Positions 1 to 7,142 are shown, numbered from the stretch's first letter. The stretch is 7,240 bases of DNA from Alphaproteobacteria bacterium (GCA_017353855.1 JAFMSA010000206.1:1-7240); one strand, 5' to 3'. Notes: a model not told the origin generated them from the letters alone. Program-made: numbers and translations.

Positions 1-3000
1 AGGGCTCGTACCCGTCGAGCCGTGCCGGCAGGATCTCGGTTTCCCAAGCGGCAGCAGCCGCCTCGAAGCCCTCGAGCTGGCGGATCAGCACTTCGAGAGC
101 ATCGGCCCCTTCCATGCGGCTTTCGGGTGTGACCCGCTGCCATTGCAGCAGAAACCGCAGGAAGTCGCGCGCGGTCACGGGCTGGATTTCGGCGCGCAGA
201 CGGTTGACGGTGTACCGGTGGATGCGCGCCAGCAGCCGACGCTCGCACCACTCCTGCACACTCGCCTCTTGCGTGAAGCGGCCGCGTATCGCGAATCCTT
301 CGGTTTCGAGCACGCTGAGCGCTGCCGCGAGTTCTCCTCGCGTGACTGCGAGCGATGCGCCGAGTGCCGCCTCGGTGACCGGCCCCAATCCCTCCAGCCG
401 GCCCCGCACGATCTCGGTCAGCGCCTCGTCCCGCGACCAGCTTCGATCGGGACAGGACTGCGGCGCCGGGATCGGCGGGTCGAGCTCCGCATCCGGCCAG
501 AGGGCCTCGAACTGTGGCAACCGCTCGGCGGCGATCCATAAGGCCGCGGCTTTCCTCTCATCATTCCCACGCAAGCCGTCTGCCCGCCGCGCCAAACCCG
601 GATCGTTCCGGGCGAGACCCGCGGGCACCGGGCCCTGTGGCTGCGCCGGGGTGAGGGAGGTTACCCGGTTTTCGCGGGTCAGCTGCGTGAACCAGTCGCG
701 CCACTCCGGCAGCGCCTCCTCGGCGCCGAGAAAACCGAGCCACACCAGAGCGTCGTGCAACTCATCGGCGTTCGCGGGATCGGGCCAGGCCTCACCGCGA
801 ACCCGCGTGACTGCGTCGGGATCAAGCCGGCCGATATCGCTCGCCGCTTCGGGTGCCAGCCATCGCCGCGCCATCACCGCCTGCGTGCGGCGCTCCTCGA
901 GCGGCGCATCGTCGAGATAGGCGTAGGGGCGCGCCGACAGCACTTCGAGCGCGAGCGGCGAAGGCTCGGTCAAGTCCCGCGCAAGGACGCGAATTGCGCC
1001 GGCTTCAACCCGTGCGAGCAGCCTTTCGAGACCCTCGACATCCATCGCTTCGCAAAGGCAGTCCGTGATCGTCTGGCGTATCAGGGGGTGGTCGGGAATC
1101 TCGCGCTCGCCGAGCAAATTTTCGGCACAGGCGACCTGGTCGGGAAAGATCGCGGCGATGAGATCCTCGGCGGCGATACGTGCGAGCTGAGGCGGCACTT
1201 TCCTGCCGCCGCGGAACCGCGGCAAGGCCAACGACACGCCGGCAACCCACCGCCAGCGCGTCACGAACATCGGCGCGTCGAGCAACGCCTCCACCAGAAG
1301 CCGCCGGACGCTCGCCGAGCGCAGATAACGCGCCACCTCGCCGAGATCGAAGCTGTGCGCCCGGGTCAGCGACAGCACGATATTGTCCTCGGTTGCCGCC
1401 GCCTGCAGCTCAAAATTGAATTTGCGGCAGAATCGCTTGCGCAGCGCCAGGCCCCACGCGCGGTTGAGGCGGCTGCCGTAAGGCGAGTGGATAACGAGCT
1501 GCATACCGCCGACTTCATCGAAGAAACGCTCGACGACGAGCGTGTCCTGTGTGGGCAGCACGCCCAGCGCGGCGCGGCCGGAGGCCAGATACTCGACGAT
1601 CTGCTCTGCGGCGGGCTCGGCGACGCCGACCTCGTCGCGCAGCCAGTCAAGCGCATTTCCGCTCGGCCAGCGGATGGTGAAATCCGCCCGCAACCGGGAG
1701 ACCGATTGCGACAACTCGTCGGTGCGCCCGGGAGCCTCGCCGAGCCAGAACGGGATGTTCGGCGCCATGCCCCGGGCGTCCTCGACACGCACCGTGCCGC
1801 GTTCGACGCGCAGAATCCGGTACGCCGCGTTGCCGAGCTGAAAGACGTCGCCAGCCATGCTCTCGACGGCAAAATCCTCGTTTACGCTGCCGATGATCTG
1901 GCTCTCCGGCTCGAGCAGGACCTGGTAATCGGCGTTGTCCGGGATCGTGCCGCCGGAGGTCAGCGCGGTCAGCCGGGATCCGCGCCGGCCGCGGATCTTA
2001 TGGTTGACGGCATCGTAGTGAATGAGAGCGCCCCGTCGGCCGCGGCGAGTGCTGAAGCCCTCCGCAAGCATCGCCAGCACCGCCGCGAACTCCCCCCGGG
2101 GAAGCGCGCGATACGGCTGCGCCCGGCGGAACATTCCGTAGAGCTCATCCTCATTCCATTCCTGCGCCGCGGTCTCGGCGACGATCTGTTGAGAAAGGAC
2201 ATCGAGCGGCCGCTCGGGTATCACCAATCGGTCAAGTTCGCCGCGCCGCACGCTGTCGAGCAATGCCGCGCATTCGACGAGCTCGTCGCGCGACAGCGGA
2301 AACAGCCGGCCCTTCGGAGTGCCGGCGACGGCATGTCCGGAGCGGCCGACGCGCTGAAGAAAGCTTGCAATCGAGCGCGGCGAGCCGAGCTGGCAGACGA
2401 GATCCACCTCGCCGATATCGATTCCGAGCTCGAGCGAGGCAGTCGCCACGAGCGCTCGCAAGTCACCCGCCTTCAGACGCTGCTCGGCGTCGAAGCGCTG
2501 CTCTTTGGCGAGGCTGCCGTGGTGCGCAGTTACCCGCTCCGTGCCAAGCCGGTCCGAGAGCTGCCGGGTTACCCGCTCGGCGAGCCGGCGCGTGTTGACG
2601 AAAATCAGCGTTGTACGATGCGCTTCGATCAGCTCGGCCAACCGGTTATAGACTTGCTGCCACACCTCGCCGGACATCACCGCTTCGAGCGGCGAGGACG
2701 GAACCTCGAGGGCGAGGTCGCGCGCCCGACGGTGCCCGGTGTCGATGATCGTGCATTGGCCAGCCCGGCCGACGAGAAAATCAGCCACCGCCCCGATCGG
2801 TTTCTGCGTCGCCGACAGCCCGACGCGCAGCGGAGGCCGGCCGCACAGCGCGGCCAGCCGCTCGAGGGAGATCGCCAGATGCGAACCGCGCTTGTTCGGC
2901 GCGACGGCGTGGATCTCGTCAACAATCACGGTCCGCGTCGTCGCGAGCATTCTGCGCCCGCCCTCGGAGCCAAGCATGATGTAGAGCGACTCCGGCGTCG

Positions 3001-3421
3001 TGACGACGATGTGCGGCGGGCTGCGGCGCATGCGCTCGCGATCGCCGGGTGTGGTATCGCCGGTGCGCACCCAGGTGCGGATTGCCGCCTCGGGCAGCCC
3101 CAGCCGGCGCGAGGCCTCGCGGATCCCGGCAAGCGGAGCTTCGAGATTGCGCTGGATGTCGTTCGACAGCGCCTTGAGCGGCGAGATATAGACGATCTGC
3201 GTCTCGTCTTCGAGGCGGCCCTCCGCGCCGCGCCGCACAAGCCCGTCGATCGCCGCGAGAAACGCGGCCAGCGTCTTGCCCGCCCCCGTCGGTGCGGCGA
3301 TCAGCGTATGACGGCCCGCCTGAATGGCCGGCCACGCCTCGGCTTGCGCTGCCGTGGGCGCGGCAAAGGTGCGCCCGAACCAATCGGCGACGGCGGGGTG
3401 GAACAGGAACGGCGGGATCAC
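1..3421 (-). CDS. lhr: Lhr-type DEAD/DEAH (SF2) DNA helicase, N-terminal 1140 codons, runs off left edge
   Basis: ATP-dependent 3'-5' DNA translocase/helicase of the Lhr family, a cytoplasmic DNA-repair enzyme. Motifs seen: a Q-motif-like PTAAQ at 22-26; Walker A APTGAGKT at 43-50; motif II DEIH at 168-171; motif III SAT at 203-205; motif VI QRVGRSGH at 356-363. Further family blocks are PLDVLSQQ near 405-412 (winged-helix region), TSGGTIPD at 488-495, PFWLGE at 557-562, RWRW at 722-725 with RFRGG at 735-739, and WCERRLLARIHR at 1058-1069 in the C-terminal region. Because that last region is present, this is full-length Lhr and not the shorter ligase-associated helicase. E. coli Lhr has 1538 residues, so several hundred are missing here. 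The start is GTG at 3421: an in-frame TAA lies at 3445-3443 and no other usual start codon sits between them. The ribosome site is weak, with GAGG at 3427-3424, very close to the GTG. The frame stays open with no frameshift at the points I checked. The E. coli C-terminal domain is reported to have uracil-DNA glycosylase activity, but its end is outside the window. Confidence 0.95.
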   Translation of the reverse strand, partial: MIPPFLFHPAVADWFGRTFAAPTAAQAEAWPAIQAGRHTLIAAPTGAGKTLAAFLAAIDGLVRRGAEGRLEDETQIVYISPLKALSNDIQRNLEAPLAGIREASRRLGLPEAAIRTWVRTGDTTPGDRERMRRSPPHIVVTTPESLYIMLGSEGGRRMLATTRTVIVDEIHAVAPNKRGSHLAISLERLAALCGRPPLRVGLSATQKPIGAVADFLVGRAGQCTIIDTGHRRARDLALEVPSSPLEAVMSGEVWQQVYNRLAELIEAHRTTLIFVNTRRLAERVTRQLSDRLGTERVTAHHGSLAKEQRFDAEQRLKAGDLRALVATASLELGIDIGEVDLVCQLGSPRSIASFLQRVGRSGHAVAGTPKGRLFPLSRDELVECAALLDSVRRGELDRLVIPERPLDVLSQQIVAETAAQEWNEDELYGMFRRAQPYRALPRGEFAAVLAMLAEGFSTRRGRRGALIHYDAVNHKIRGRRGSRLTALTSGGTIPDNADYQVLLEPESQIIGSVNEDFAVESMAGDVFQLGNAAYRILRVERGTVRVEDARGMAPNIPFWLGEAPGRTDELSQSVSRLRADFTIRWPSGNALDWLRDEVGVAEPAAEQIVEYLASGRAALGVLPTQDTLVVERFFDEVGGMQLVIHSPYGSRLNRAWGLALRKRFCRKFNFELQAAATEDNIVLSLTRAHSFDLGEVARYLRSASVRRLLVEALLDAPMFVTRWRWVAGVSLALPRFRGGRKVPPQLARIAAEDLIAAIFPDQVACAENLLGEREIPDHPLIRQTITDCLCEAMDVEGLERLLARVEAGAIRVLARDLTEPSPLALEVLSARPYAYLDDAPLEERRTQAVMARRWLAPEAASDIGRLDPDAVTRVRGEAWPDPANADELHDALVWLGFLGAEEALPEWRDWFTQLTRENRVTSLTPAQPQGPVPAGLARNDPGLARRADGLRGNDERKAAALWIAAERLPQFEALWPDAELDPPIPAPQSCPDRSWSRDEALTEIVRGRLEGLGPVTEAALGASLAVTRGELAAALSVLETEGFAIRGRFTQEASVQEWCERRLLARIHRYTVNRLRAEIQPVTARDFLRFLLQWQRVTPESRMEGADALEVLIRQLEGFEAAAAAWETEILPARLDGYEP

Positions 3422-3489
3422 GGCCTCGATATCTGGGAAATGTTAGCCCAAAAGCCAGTTCGCGGATTGAAGTTTGTTGGCAGGCCCCG

Positions 3490-3515
3490 TCCGGATGAAG
3501 TTCTTTTATCCGGAT
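3490..3515. repeat. Two TCCGGAT copies, candidate operator
   Basis: TCCGGAT occurs at 3490-3496 and again at 3509-3515, 19 bases apart. Because TCCGGA is itself palindromic, the pair also reads as an inverted repeat, TCCGGAT (3490-3496) with ATCCGGA (3508-3514), separated by 11 bases. The second copy overlaps the candidate -10 box of lhr, as an operator would. It could equally form a short hairpin in the lhr leader or be chance. The regulator is unknown. Confidence 0.3.
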
Positions 3516-3532
3516 TCTGGATTCCCCTGCAA
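3505..3532 (-). promoter_or_regulatory. Candidate sigma70-type promoter for lhr
   Basis: Read on the minus strand, TTGCAG (3532-3527) is followed after 16 bases by GATAAA (3510-3505), which matches the -10 consensus TATAAT at four of six positions. This would give a leader of roughly 75-80 bases before the GTG at 3421. The location in the AT-rich part of the divergent region supports it. The -35 match is only partial and no experimental start is known. Confidence 0.3.
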
Positions 3533-3740
3533 TCGCATGCGCTGCCCGAAAATTTGCGGGACGGCCGCTTTTCGAGGCCTCTTCAGGATGAGGCGCCCGC
3601 TCGCGGTTCGCCCGGTCCTGCGATGAAGCGATGACGTCGAGCGAACACGGCCGGGCCTCGCGGCGATGCTCGAGCGAGGGACAGCCGGACGCGGTCGGCG
3701 CCAGGGCCGCGCGCGGTCGAGGCGCCTTCGCCGATTTTTC

Positions 3741-3769
3741 TTGAGCCCCTCGCAGGCCGGTCGGAGAAT
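3741..3769 (+). promoter_or_regulatory. Candidate sigma70-type promoter for the cupin gene
   Basis: TTGAGC (3741-3746) and GAGAAT (3764-3769) are separated by the ideal 17 bases. Each matches its consensus hexamer at four of six positions. The start codon follows about 28 bases after the -10 box, giving a short leader. A GAGG-T-CCTC dyad at 3774-3782 lies between promoter and start codon and could be a binding site. Alphaproteobacterial promoters often diverge from the E. coli consensus, so this is tentative. Confidence 0.35.
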
Positions 3770-3786
3770 CGGGGAGGTCCTCTATC

Positions 3787-3791
3787 GGGAG
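3787..3791 (+). promoter_or_regulatory. Ribosome binding site deciding the cupin start
   Basis: GGGAG sits six bases before the ATG at 3798, a good distance for a Shine-Dalgarno site. It favours this ATG over the upstream in-frame start at 3666, which would add 44 arginine-rich residues. A similar GGGGAG at 3772-3777 is too far from any start to serve this ATG. Confidence 0.65.
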
Positions 3792-3797
3792 CCTGCC

Positions 3798-4745
3798 ATG
3801 TCCGTTGCGCTACAAACCGGGTCACGCGCGTTGGGCCGCGAGATGCGCCGCTTCCTCGGGCGCCACACCGACAAAGGCTTCGACTGGGATGCGTTCCCCG
3901 GGAGCCGCGGTTACCCCGAGCTGGAGCGTGCGCAGATGCGCTATATCGGCGCCGGCGGCTCGCCGAAGGCGGACGACCCGTCAACGCTTCGCCCGGGACA
4001 GTTCACGCTCAGTCTCGTGCATCAGCCGGTTGGCAAATACGCGCCGTGTCACTTCCACGAGGTGGTCGAGCATTTCCTCGTGCTGCAGGGCGTGCTGACG
4101 GTCGGCTGGGCGTGGGGCGAGGAGGTGATCGAGGCGCGGCTGGGGCCGAAGGATCTGGTTCTGAACGAGACCGGGCGGCCCCACGGCTTCCGCAACGACG
4201 GCGTCGAGCCGGTGCTGATGTCGATCAGCGTCGGCACCGGGATGCCGAAGCCGCCGGTTTATGTCTGCCACCCGCGCGACAGCGAGCCGACCCTCGCCCG
4301 GCGGTTCGGCGCTGCCCCGGCGAGGACCTCTCCCTTCGATCCGGACAGCAACGATCCCCGCCAGCAGCAGTTCTCTCGACACATCGTGCGCTATGCCGAG
4401 CGGCGGCCGGTCTGGGAAGCCGGCTTTGCGCGCACGGCCTATATCGGTGAAGGCGGCGCGCCGCCCGGCCGGTATCGCATGGATATGATTCACCTCCCGA
4501 AGGGTGTTGCGGTACGCGGTTACGCGCGCGCGGAGGAGGACGCGTATCTCGTGTTGGAAGGCTGCATCGCCGTGGGCTGGGAGCAGTCCGGGCACCGGGT
4601 CGAGCAGCGCCTCGGCCCCAGAGACGTGATCTTCAACCCCTCCGGTCAGACGCACTATTTCCGCAATGACGGCGTCAGCGATGCACAGTTCATGATGCTC
4701 GTCGGTACGCCCAAGCCGGAGGACGTCCGCTTCCAACCCGCGTGA
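3798..4745 (+). CDS. Two-domain cupin (bicupin) protein, 315 residues
   Basis: Probable metal-dependent cupin enzyme or sensor; substrate unknown, no signal peptide seen, so cytoplasmic. It holds two related cupin domains (about residues 46-150 and 212-305). Domain 1 has the classic motif 1, H85-x-H87-x3-E91-x6-G98, and motif 2 with G126 and H129 followed by N133, so all four usual metal ligands are present. Domain 2 aligns without gaps at an offset of 157 over residues 85-147 (25 of 63 identical by my count). It has Y242, R244 and D248 in place of the first three ligands and keeps only H286. Domain 1 is therefore probably the metal site, with domain 2 structural or substrate-binding. Such bicupins include dioxygenases, decarboxylases and isomerases, and none can be singled out. 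The start is ATG 3798, chosen from its ribosome site. The gene converges on the hydrolase across 181 bases and diverges from lhr. Confidence 0.88.
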   Translation: MSVALQTGSRALGREMRRFLGRHTDKGFDWDAFPGSRGYPELERAQMRYIGAGGSPKADDPSTLRPGQFTLSLVHQPVGKYAPCHFHEVVEHFLVLQGVLTVGWAWGEEVIEARLGPKDLVLNETGRPHGFRNDGVEPVLMSISVGTGMPKPPVYVCHPRDSEPTLARRFGAAPARTSPFDPDSNDPRQQQFSRHIVRYAERRPVWEAGFARTAYIGEGGAPPGRYRMDMIHLPKGVAVRGYARAEEDAYLVLEGCIAVGWEQSGHRVEQRLGPRDVIFNPSGQTHYFRNDGVSDAQFMMLVGTPKPEDVRFQPA

Positions 4746-4926
4746 GGCGCCCCGCGCCGTACGAAGATCAAGTTCGGGGAAGAGCCCGTCACGCTCGCCG
4801 ACACCTCATCGGGCCCCATAGCCGCGGGCACCCGTCCGCCCCTCCCGTCGCTCCCGCGCCCGCGCACGTCAACACACCGCGCCGGCCGCGTCCCGCGAGC
4901 CCGAACCGGCTTTCGCGCCGCGCGGC
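4746..4926. other. Convergent intergenic gap between cupin and hydrolase genes
   Basis: These 181 GC-rich bases lie between the two stop codons (TGA at 4743-4745, and TAA read at 4929-4927). A 10-base perfect palindrome GCCGCGCGGC (4917-4926) abuts the hydrolase stop. I find only short GC-rich dyads and no hairpin followed by a T-run in either direction, so no intrinsic terminator is called. Termination here may be Rho-dependent or occur inside the opposing gene. Confidence 0.5.
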
Positions 4927-5775
4927 TTACGGATGGATCAGCGTCTGCGCGCGGTTGATCACAAAGGCCTCGTGGCGCTCGAGGAAATCGCCGACGACAT
5001 CGGCGAAGGCCTCGGGTCGGTCGGTGCTGATCCCATGACCCGCGTCGTAAACGAAGACCAGGTGGCAATTGGGGAGCAGCTCCCGGTAGAAGCGCCCCGT
5101 CTCGGGCGGAATGACGCTGTCGAGAGTGCCGAACAAGACCAGGGTCGGCGTGCTCAGGCTGCGCATCTGCGTTTCGAGATCGGCATCGCGATCGGGCCCG
5201 CGCAGCCGCGACACCAGAGCGCGCGTCTTCGCCTGTACCGCCGGGTCGACCGCCGGCAAGGGGCCGAGCCGCTCGGGATGGGCGTAGAGGCGGCGCGCCA
5301 TTTCCTCGGCTGAACCCGAAGGCGGTCGGGATCCCGCGGGGCGGATAGCCGCCGGCGCTTCGAGAACCAGCCCCTCGACCCGCTCAGGCTGCCGCACAGC
5401 GAGCCACAGCGCCGCCGTGCCGCCGAACGAGGTTCCCATCAGATTGAATTTGTCTATCCGCAGGCTCGAGAGCGCCGCTGCCACCGTCGCGGCCAGATCT
5501 GCCATCGTCTGGGTCCGCGAGTTCTCGGGCGACAGGCCAAACCCCGGCATCTCGAAGGCAATCACGCGGTAATGCCGGCCGAGCAGTTCGTGCGCGCGCG
5601 TCAGCCGCAGGCCCCCGGCGCCGTGAAGATGCACAAGCACCGCCCCCTGCCCTGCTTCCAGGTAGCGGATACGAAACCCGTCCGCCTCGACAAAGCCCTC
5701 GCGAAACACCGCGGCCGGCGCCTTCCCTCTCCTCCCCTCCTCGTTCTGCGTCAAGATCAGACCCTCTCTGCTCAT
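4927..5775 (-). CDS. Alpha/beta-fold hydrolase, 282 residues
   Basis: Serine hydrolase of the alpha/beta-fold superfamily, probably cytoplasmic, substrate unknown. The full fold signature is visible: oxyanion-hole HGAGG at 51-55, MPGFG at 76-80, nucleophile elbow GTSFGG at 114-119 with S116, acid D219 in GTLDSVIPP, and catalytic H247 in DAGHG followed by DRPEAF. The length is normal for single-domain members such as meta-cleavage-product hydrolases, esterases, lactonases and haloalkane dehalogenase relatives. The cap region (about 140-200) is short and gives no subfamily clue that I recognise. The ATG at 5775 overlaps the TGA of the upstream monooxygenase gene as ATGA and has no clear ribosome site of its own, which fits translational coupling. 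The first 20 or so residues are charged and look like a flexible lead-in, so a later start is possible but less likely. By context it probably cleaves the product of the monooxygenase. Confidence 0.93.
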   Translation of the reverse strand: MSREGLILTQNEEGRRGKAPAAVFREGFVEADGFRIRYLEAGQGAVLVHLHGAGGLRLTRAHELLGRHYRVIAFEMPGFGLSPENSRTQTMADLAATVAAALSSLRIDKFNLMGTSFGGTAALWLAVRQPERVEGLVLEAPAAIRPAGSRPPSGSAEEMARRLYAHPERLGPLPAVDPAVQAKTRALVSRLRGPDRDADLETQMRSLSTPTLVLFGTLDSVIPPETGRFYRELLPNCHLVFVYDAGHGISTDRPEAFADVVGDFLERHEAFVINRAQTLIHP

Positions 5776-6848
5776 AGGTCGCGAATACGGGGCAGGACCC
5801 TTTTCCCGAACAATTCGAGGGCTCGCATCATCGCATCGACGTCGCCAGTCCCCGGGTCCTGCAGGGACAGGTCGACCACTCCCGCGCCGATCTCCTCACG
5901 ACAGCGGCGAAGCTGCTCGACAACCCGGTCGGGGCCGCCGCAGAAGCTGATCGGCAGCACGCCGCCGACATTGGCCGGCCGCCGCTCGCCGGCAATATTG
6001 CGCGTGAGATCGGCTTGCAGCAGCGCGTCGCGCAAACCGGCACGCACCGGGAAGGGCGCCCGCTTATCGCGCCGCTGCAGCGCCTCTTCGGCCTCGTCGT
6101 CGGTCCCGGCGAGGATCATATTGGCGCGGTAGATAATGTCATCCGGCCCGGGCTCCCAGCCATAGCGGGCGCATTGCTCACGGTAGTATCCAGTCGATTT
6201 CGCCATCAGCCCGAATGTCCCGTAGGAGACGCCAAGACCGATATGGTGGCGCGCCGCGAACTCGCCGGCCTCGGCACTGGTTCCGAGCGCGTAAACAGGC
6301 AAGCGCGGCTCGCGCTGCGGGCGCGGCCAGATCGAAACGGTACGGTATTGGAAATAGCGGCCCTGCCAGCCGAAAGGCTGCGGTTCGCTCCACGCCTTCA
6401 GAATCAGCTCCATCCCCTCGTCGGTGCGTTCGCGCGCTTCCTTGGGATTGAGGTCGTAGCTTAGATATTCGTTGGTGGTTCCGCGCAACAGCCCGACCGC
6501 GATCCGTCCCGGTGCTATCGTGTCGAGCATCGCTATCTCCTCGGCCACCCGGATCGGGTTGCTGACAGGCACGATCGGGCCGAGCATTGCGATCTTTATC
6601 CTGTCCACCCGCGAGGCGAGGTACGTCGCCGACACGACCGGTGAAGGGGTCAGGATGCGCGGCGAGTAATGGTGCTCGGAAACACTCACCCAGTCGAAAC
6701 CAAGCTCCTCGACAAAACGCACCCGTTCGACCATGTCACAAAACGCTTTGGCGCCGGTCTCCGGGTCGTACGCAGCGGCCGGCACCGGCCATTCGCGCGG
6801 AAGATCCGGCGACACATAGCGGCCAGTTTCGAAATACGAGACCTTCAT
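5772..6848 (-). CDS. Luciferase-like (LLM class) flavin-dependent oxidoreductase, 358 residues
   Basis: Member of the bacterial luciferase/flavin-dependent monooxygenase family, a TIM-barrel fold that uses reduced flavin (FMNH2, or F420 in some branches) and oxygen. Family signs are E58-H59-H60-Y61 in SEHHYSPRI, the segment NPIRVAEEIAMLD at 97-109, PGRIAVGLLRG at 113-123, and a C-terminal GGPDRVVEQL block followed by a helical tail. Length is typical and no signal peptide is seen. The substrate cannot be read from sequence; relatives oxidise aldehydes, alkanesulfonates, chelators and heterocycles. No flavin reductase is encoded nearby, so reduced flavin would come from elsewhere in the genome. 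The ATG at 6848 is preceded by GGAA (6859-6856) at seven bases. It is the first gene of a pair with the hydrolase, sharing an ATGA overlap at 5775-5772. I infer an oxidise-then-hydrolyse module. Confidence 0.93.
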   Translation of the reverse strand: MKVSYFETGRYVSPDLPREWPVPAAAYDPETGAKAFCDMVERVRFVEELGFDWVSVSEHHYSPRILTPSPVVSATYLASRVDRIKIAMLGPIVPVSNPIRVAEEIAMLDTIAPGRIAVGLLRGTTNEYLSYDLNPKEARERTDEGMELILKAWSEPQPFGWQGRYFQYRTVSIWPRPQREPRLPVYALGTSAEAGEFAARHHIGLGVSYGTFGLMAKSTGYYREQCARYGWEPGPDDIIYRANMILAGTDDEAEEALQRRDKRAPFPVRAGLRDALLQADLTRNIAGERRPANVGGVLPISFCGGPDRVVEQLRRCREEIGAGVVDLSLQDPGTGDVDAMMRALELFGKRVLPRIRDL

Positions 6849-6855
6849 CGGATGT

Positions 6856-6885
6856 TTCCGGGGCGGATACCCCTGCCTTCAGGCA
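6856..6885 (-). promoter_or_regulatory. Two adjacent small hairpins directly before the monooxygenase ribosome site
   Basis: In the minus-strand transcript, TGCC-TGAA-GGCA (6885-6874) is followed without a gap by GGGG-TATCCG-CCCC (6873-6860), then the GGAA ribosome site (6859-6856), seven bases and the ATG. The second stem ends exactly at the ribosome site. A GGGGC at 6899-6895 could pair instead with GCCCC at 6864-6860. The arrangement could modulate translation or transcript stability. The stems are only four base pairs each, so chance in GC-rich DNA is a real alternative. Confidence 0.3.
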
Positions 6886-6945
6886 TCGCGACGGGCCCCG
6901 CCGCAAGGACGGGACTGCCCCTGCTAAATTTGCTCCGTAACGAGC

Positions 6946-6984
6946 CTGGCGAGGGAAGGCTTTCGCCTTCATTCCTCTTGCCAG
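6946..6984. repeat. Imperfect 39-base hairpin (15 paired bases)
   Basis: The left arm is CTGGC, GAGG, GAAGGC (6946-6960), the loop is TTTC (6961-6964), and the right arm is GCCTTC (6965-6970), CCTC (6974-6977), GCCAG (6980-6984). Bulges ATT and TT occur only on the right arm. Fifteen pairs around a four-base loop is much more than the other dyads nearby. No T-run follows on either strand, so it is not a standard terminator. It could be a dispersed palindromic repeat, an mRNA-stabilising structure, or part of a small RNA. Confidence 0.45.
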
Positions 6985-7142
6985 CATTGAGAGGCCGACC
7001 CGTTGCGTTCGCACCCCAGGCAATCGCCCGCAGCCTGTCCTTCGAGAGGCAGGGAGCGAGGAAGCATCCCAACGTCGGTCTCGAACTTCCTGTCAACCTA
7101 GTCTCCGGTGAAGCCCGACGGAGCGGAGCAGCCCGCCCTCTT

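Larger units (their letters stand above)
3422..3797. other. Divergent intergenic region between lhr and the cupin gene
   Basis: These 376 bases separate two genes transcribed away from each other, so both promoters should lie here. The part near lhr (about 3430-3520) is clearly richer in A and T than its surroundings and holds a candidate lhr promoter plus two TCCGGAT copies. The part near the cupin gene is GC-rich and holds a candidate forward promoter and ribosome site. An 8-base perfect palindrome GAGGCCTC sits at 3574-3581. The cupin reading frame stays open upstream to 3666, but the composition there (arginine-rich, no family resemblance) does not look coding. I see no RNA gene or small protein gene. 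Confidence 0.7.

Noticed and set aside
3500..3517. Possible alphaproteobacterial LexA site (GTTC, seven bases, GTTC) near lhr
   Set aside because: GTTC at 3500-3503 is not followed by a second GTTC at the required spacing, so SOS control of lhr is not supported here.
755..3634. A 959-codon open frame on the plus strand opposite lhr
   Set aside because: Its codons lie exactly in register with the lhr codons, so a stop would need TTA, CTA or TCA in lhr, which this GC-rich gene nearly avoids. The product is arginine- and histidine-rich and resembles no family I know, while the minus strand shows every Lhr motif.
3666..3797. Upstream extension of the cupin reading frame
   Set aside because: The extra 44 residues are arginine-rich and unlike the domain, and the ATG at 3798 has a well-spaced ribosome site. 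The candidate promoter also lies inside the extension.
3583..3984. Minus-strand open frame across the divergent region and the cupin start
   Set aside because: The product is of low complexity (R, S, G, P, A) and overlaps the well-supported cupin gene, so it is a composition shadow.
4746..4926. Bidirectional terminator between the convergent genes
   Set aside because: Only short GC-rich palindromes are present and there is no T-run on either strand.
4655..5068. Minus-strand frame crossing the convergent gap
   Set aside because: It overlaps the ends of both real genes in another frame and its sequence is arginine-rich without motifs.
7091..7096. Perfect TTGACA -35 box on the minus strand
   Set aside because: At 17 bases downstream the sequence is GTTGGG, and neighbouring spacings are no better, so there is no usable -10 box.
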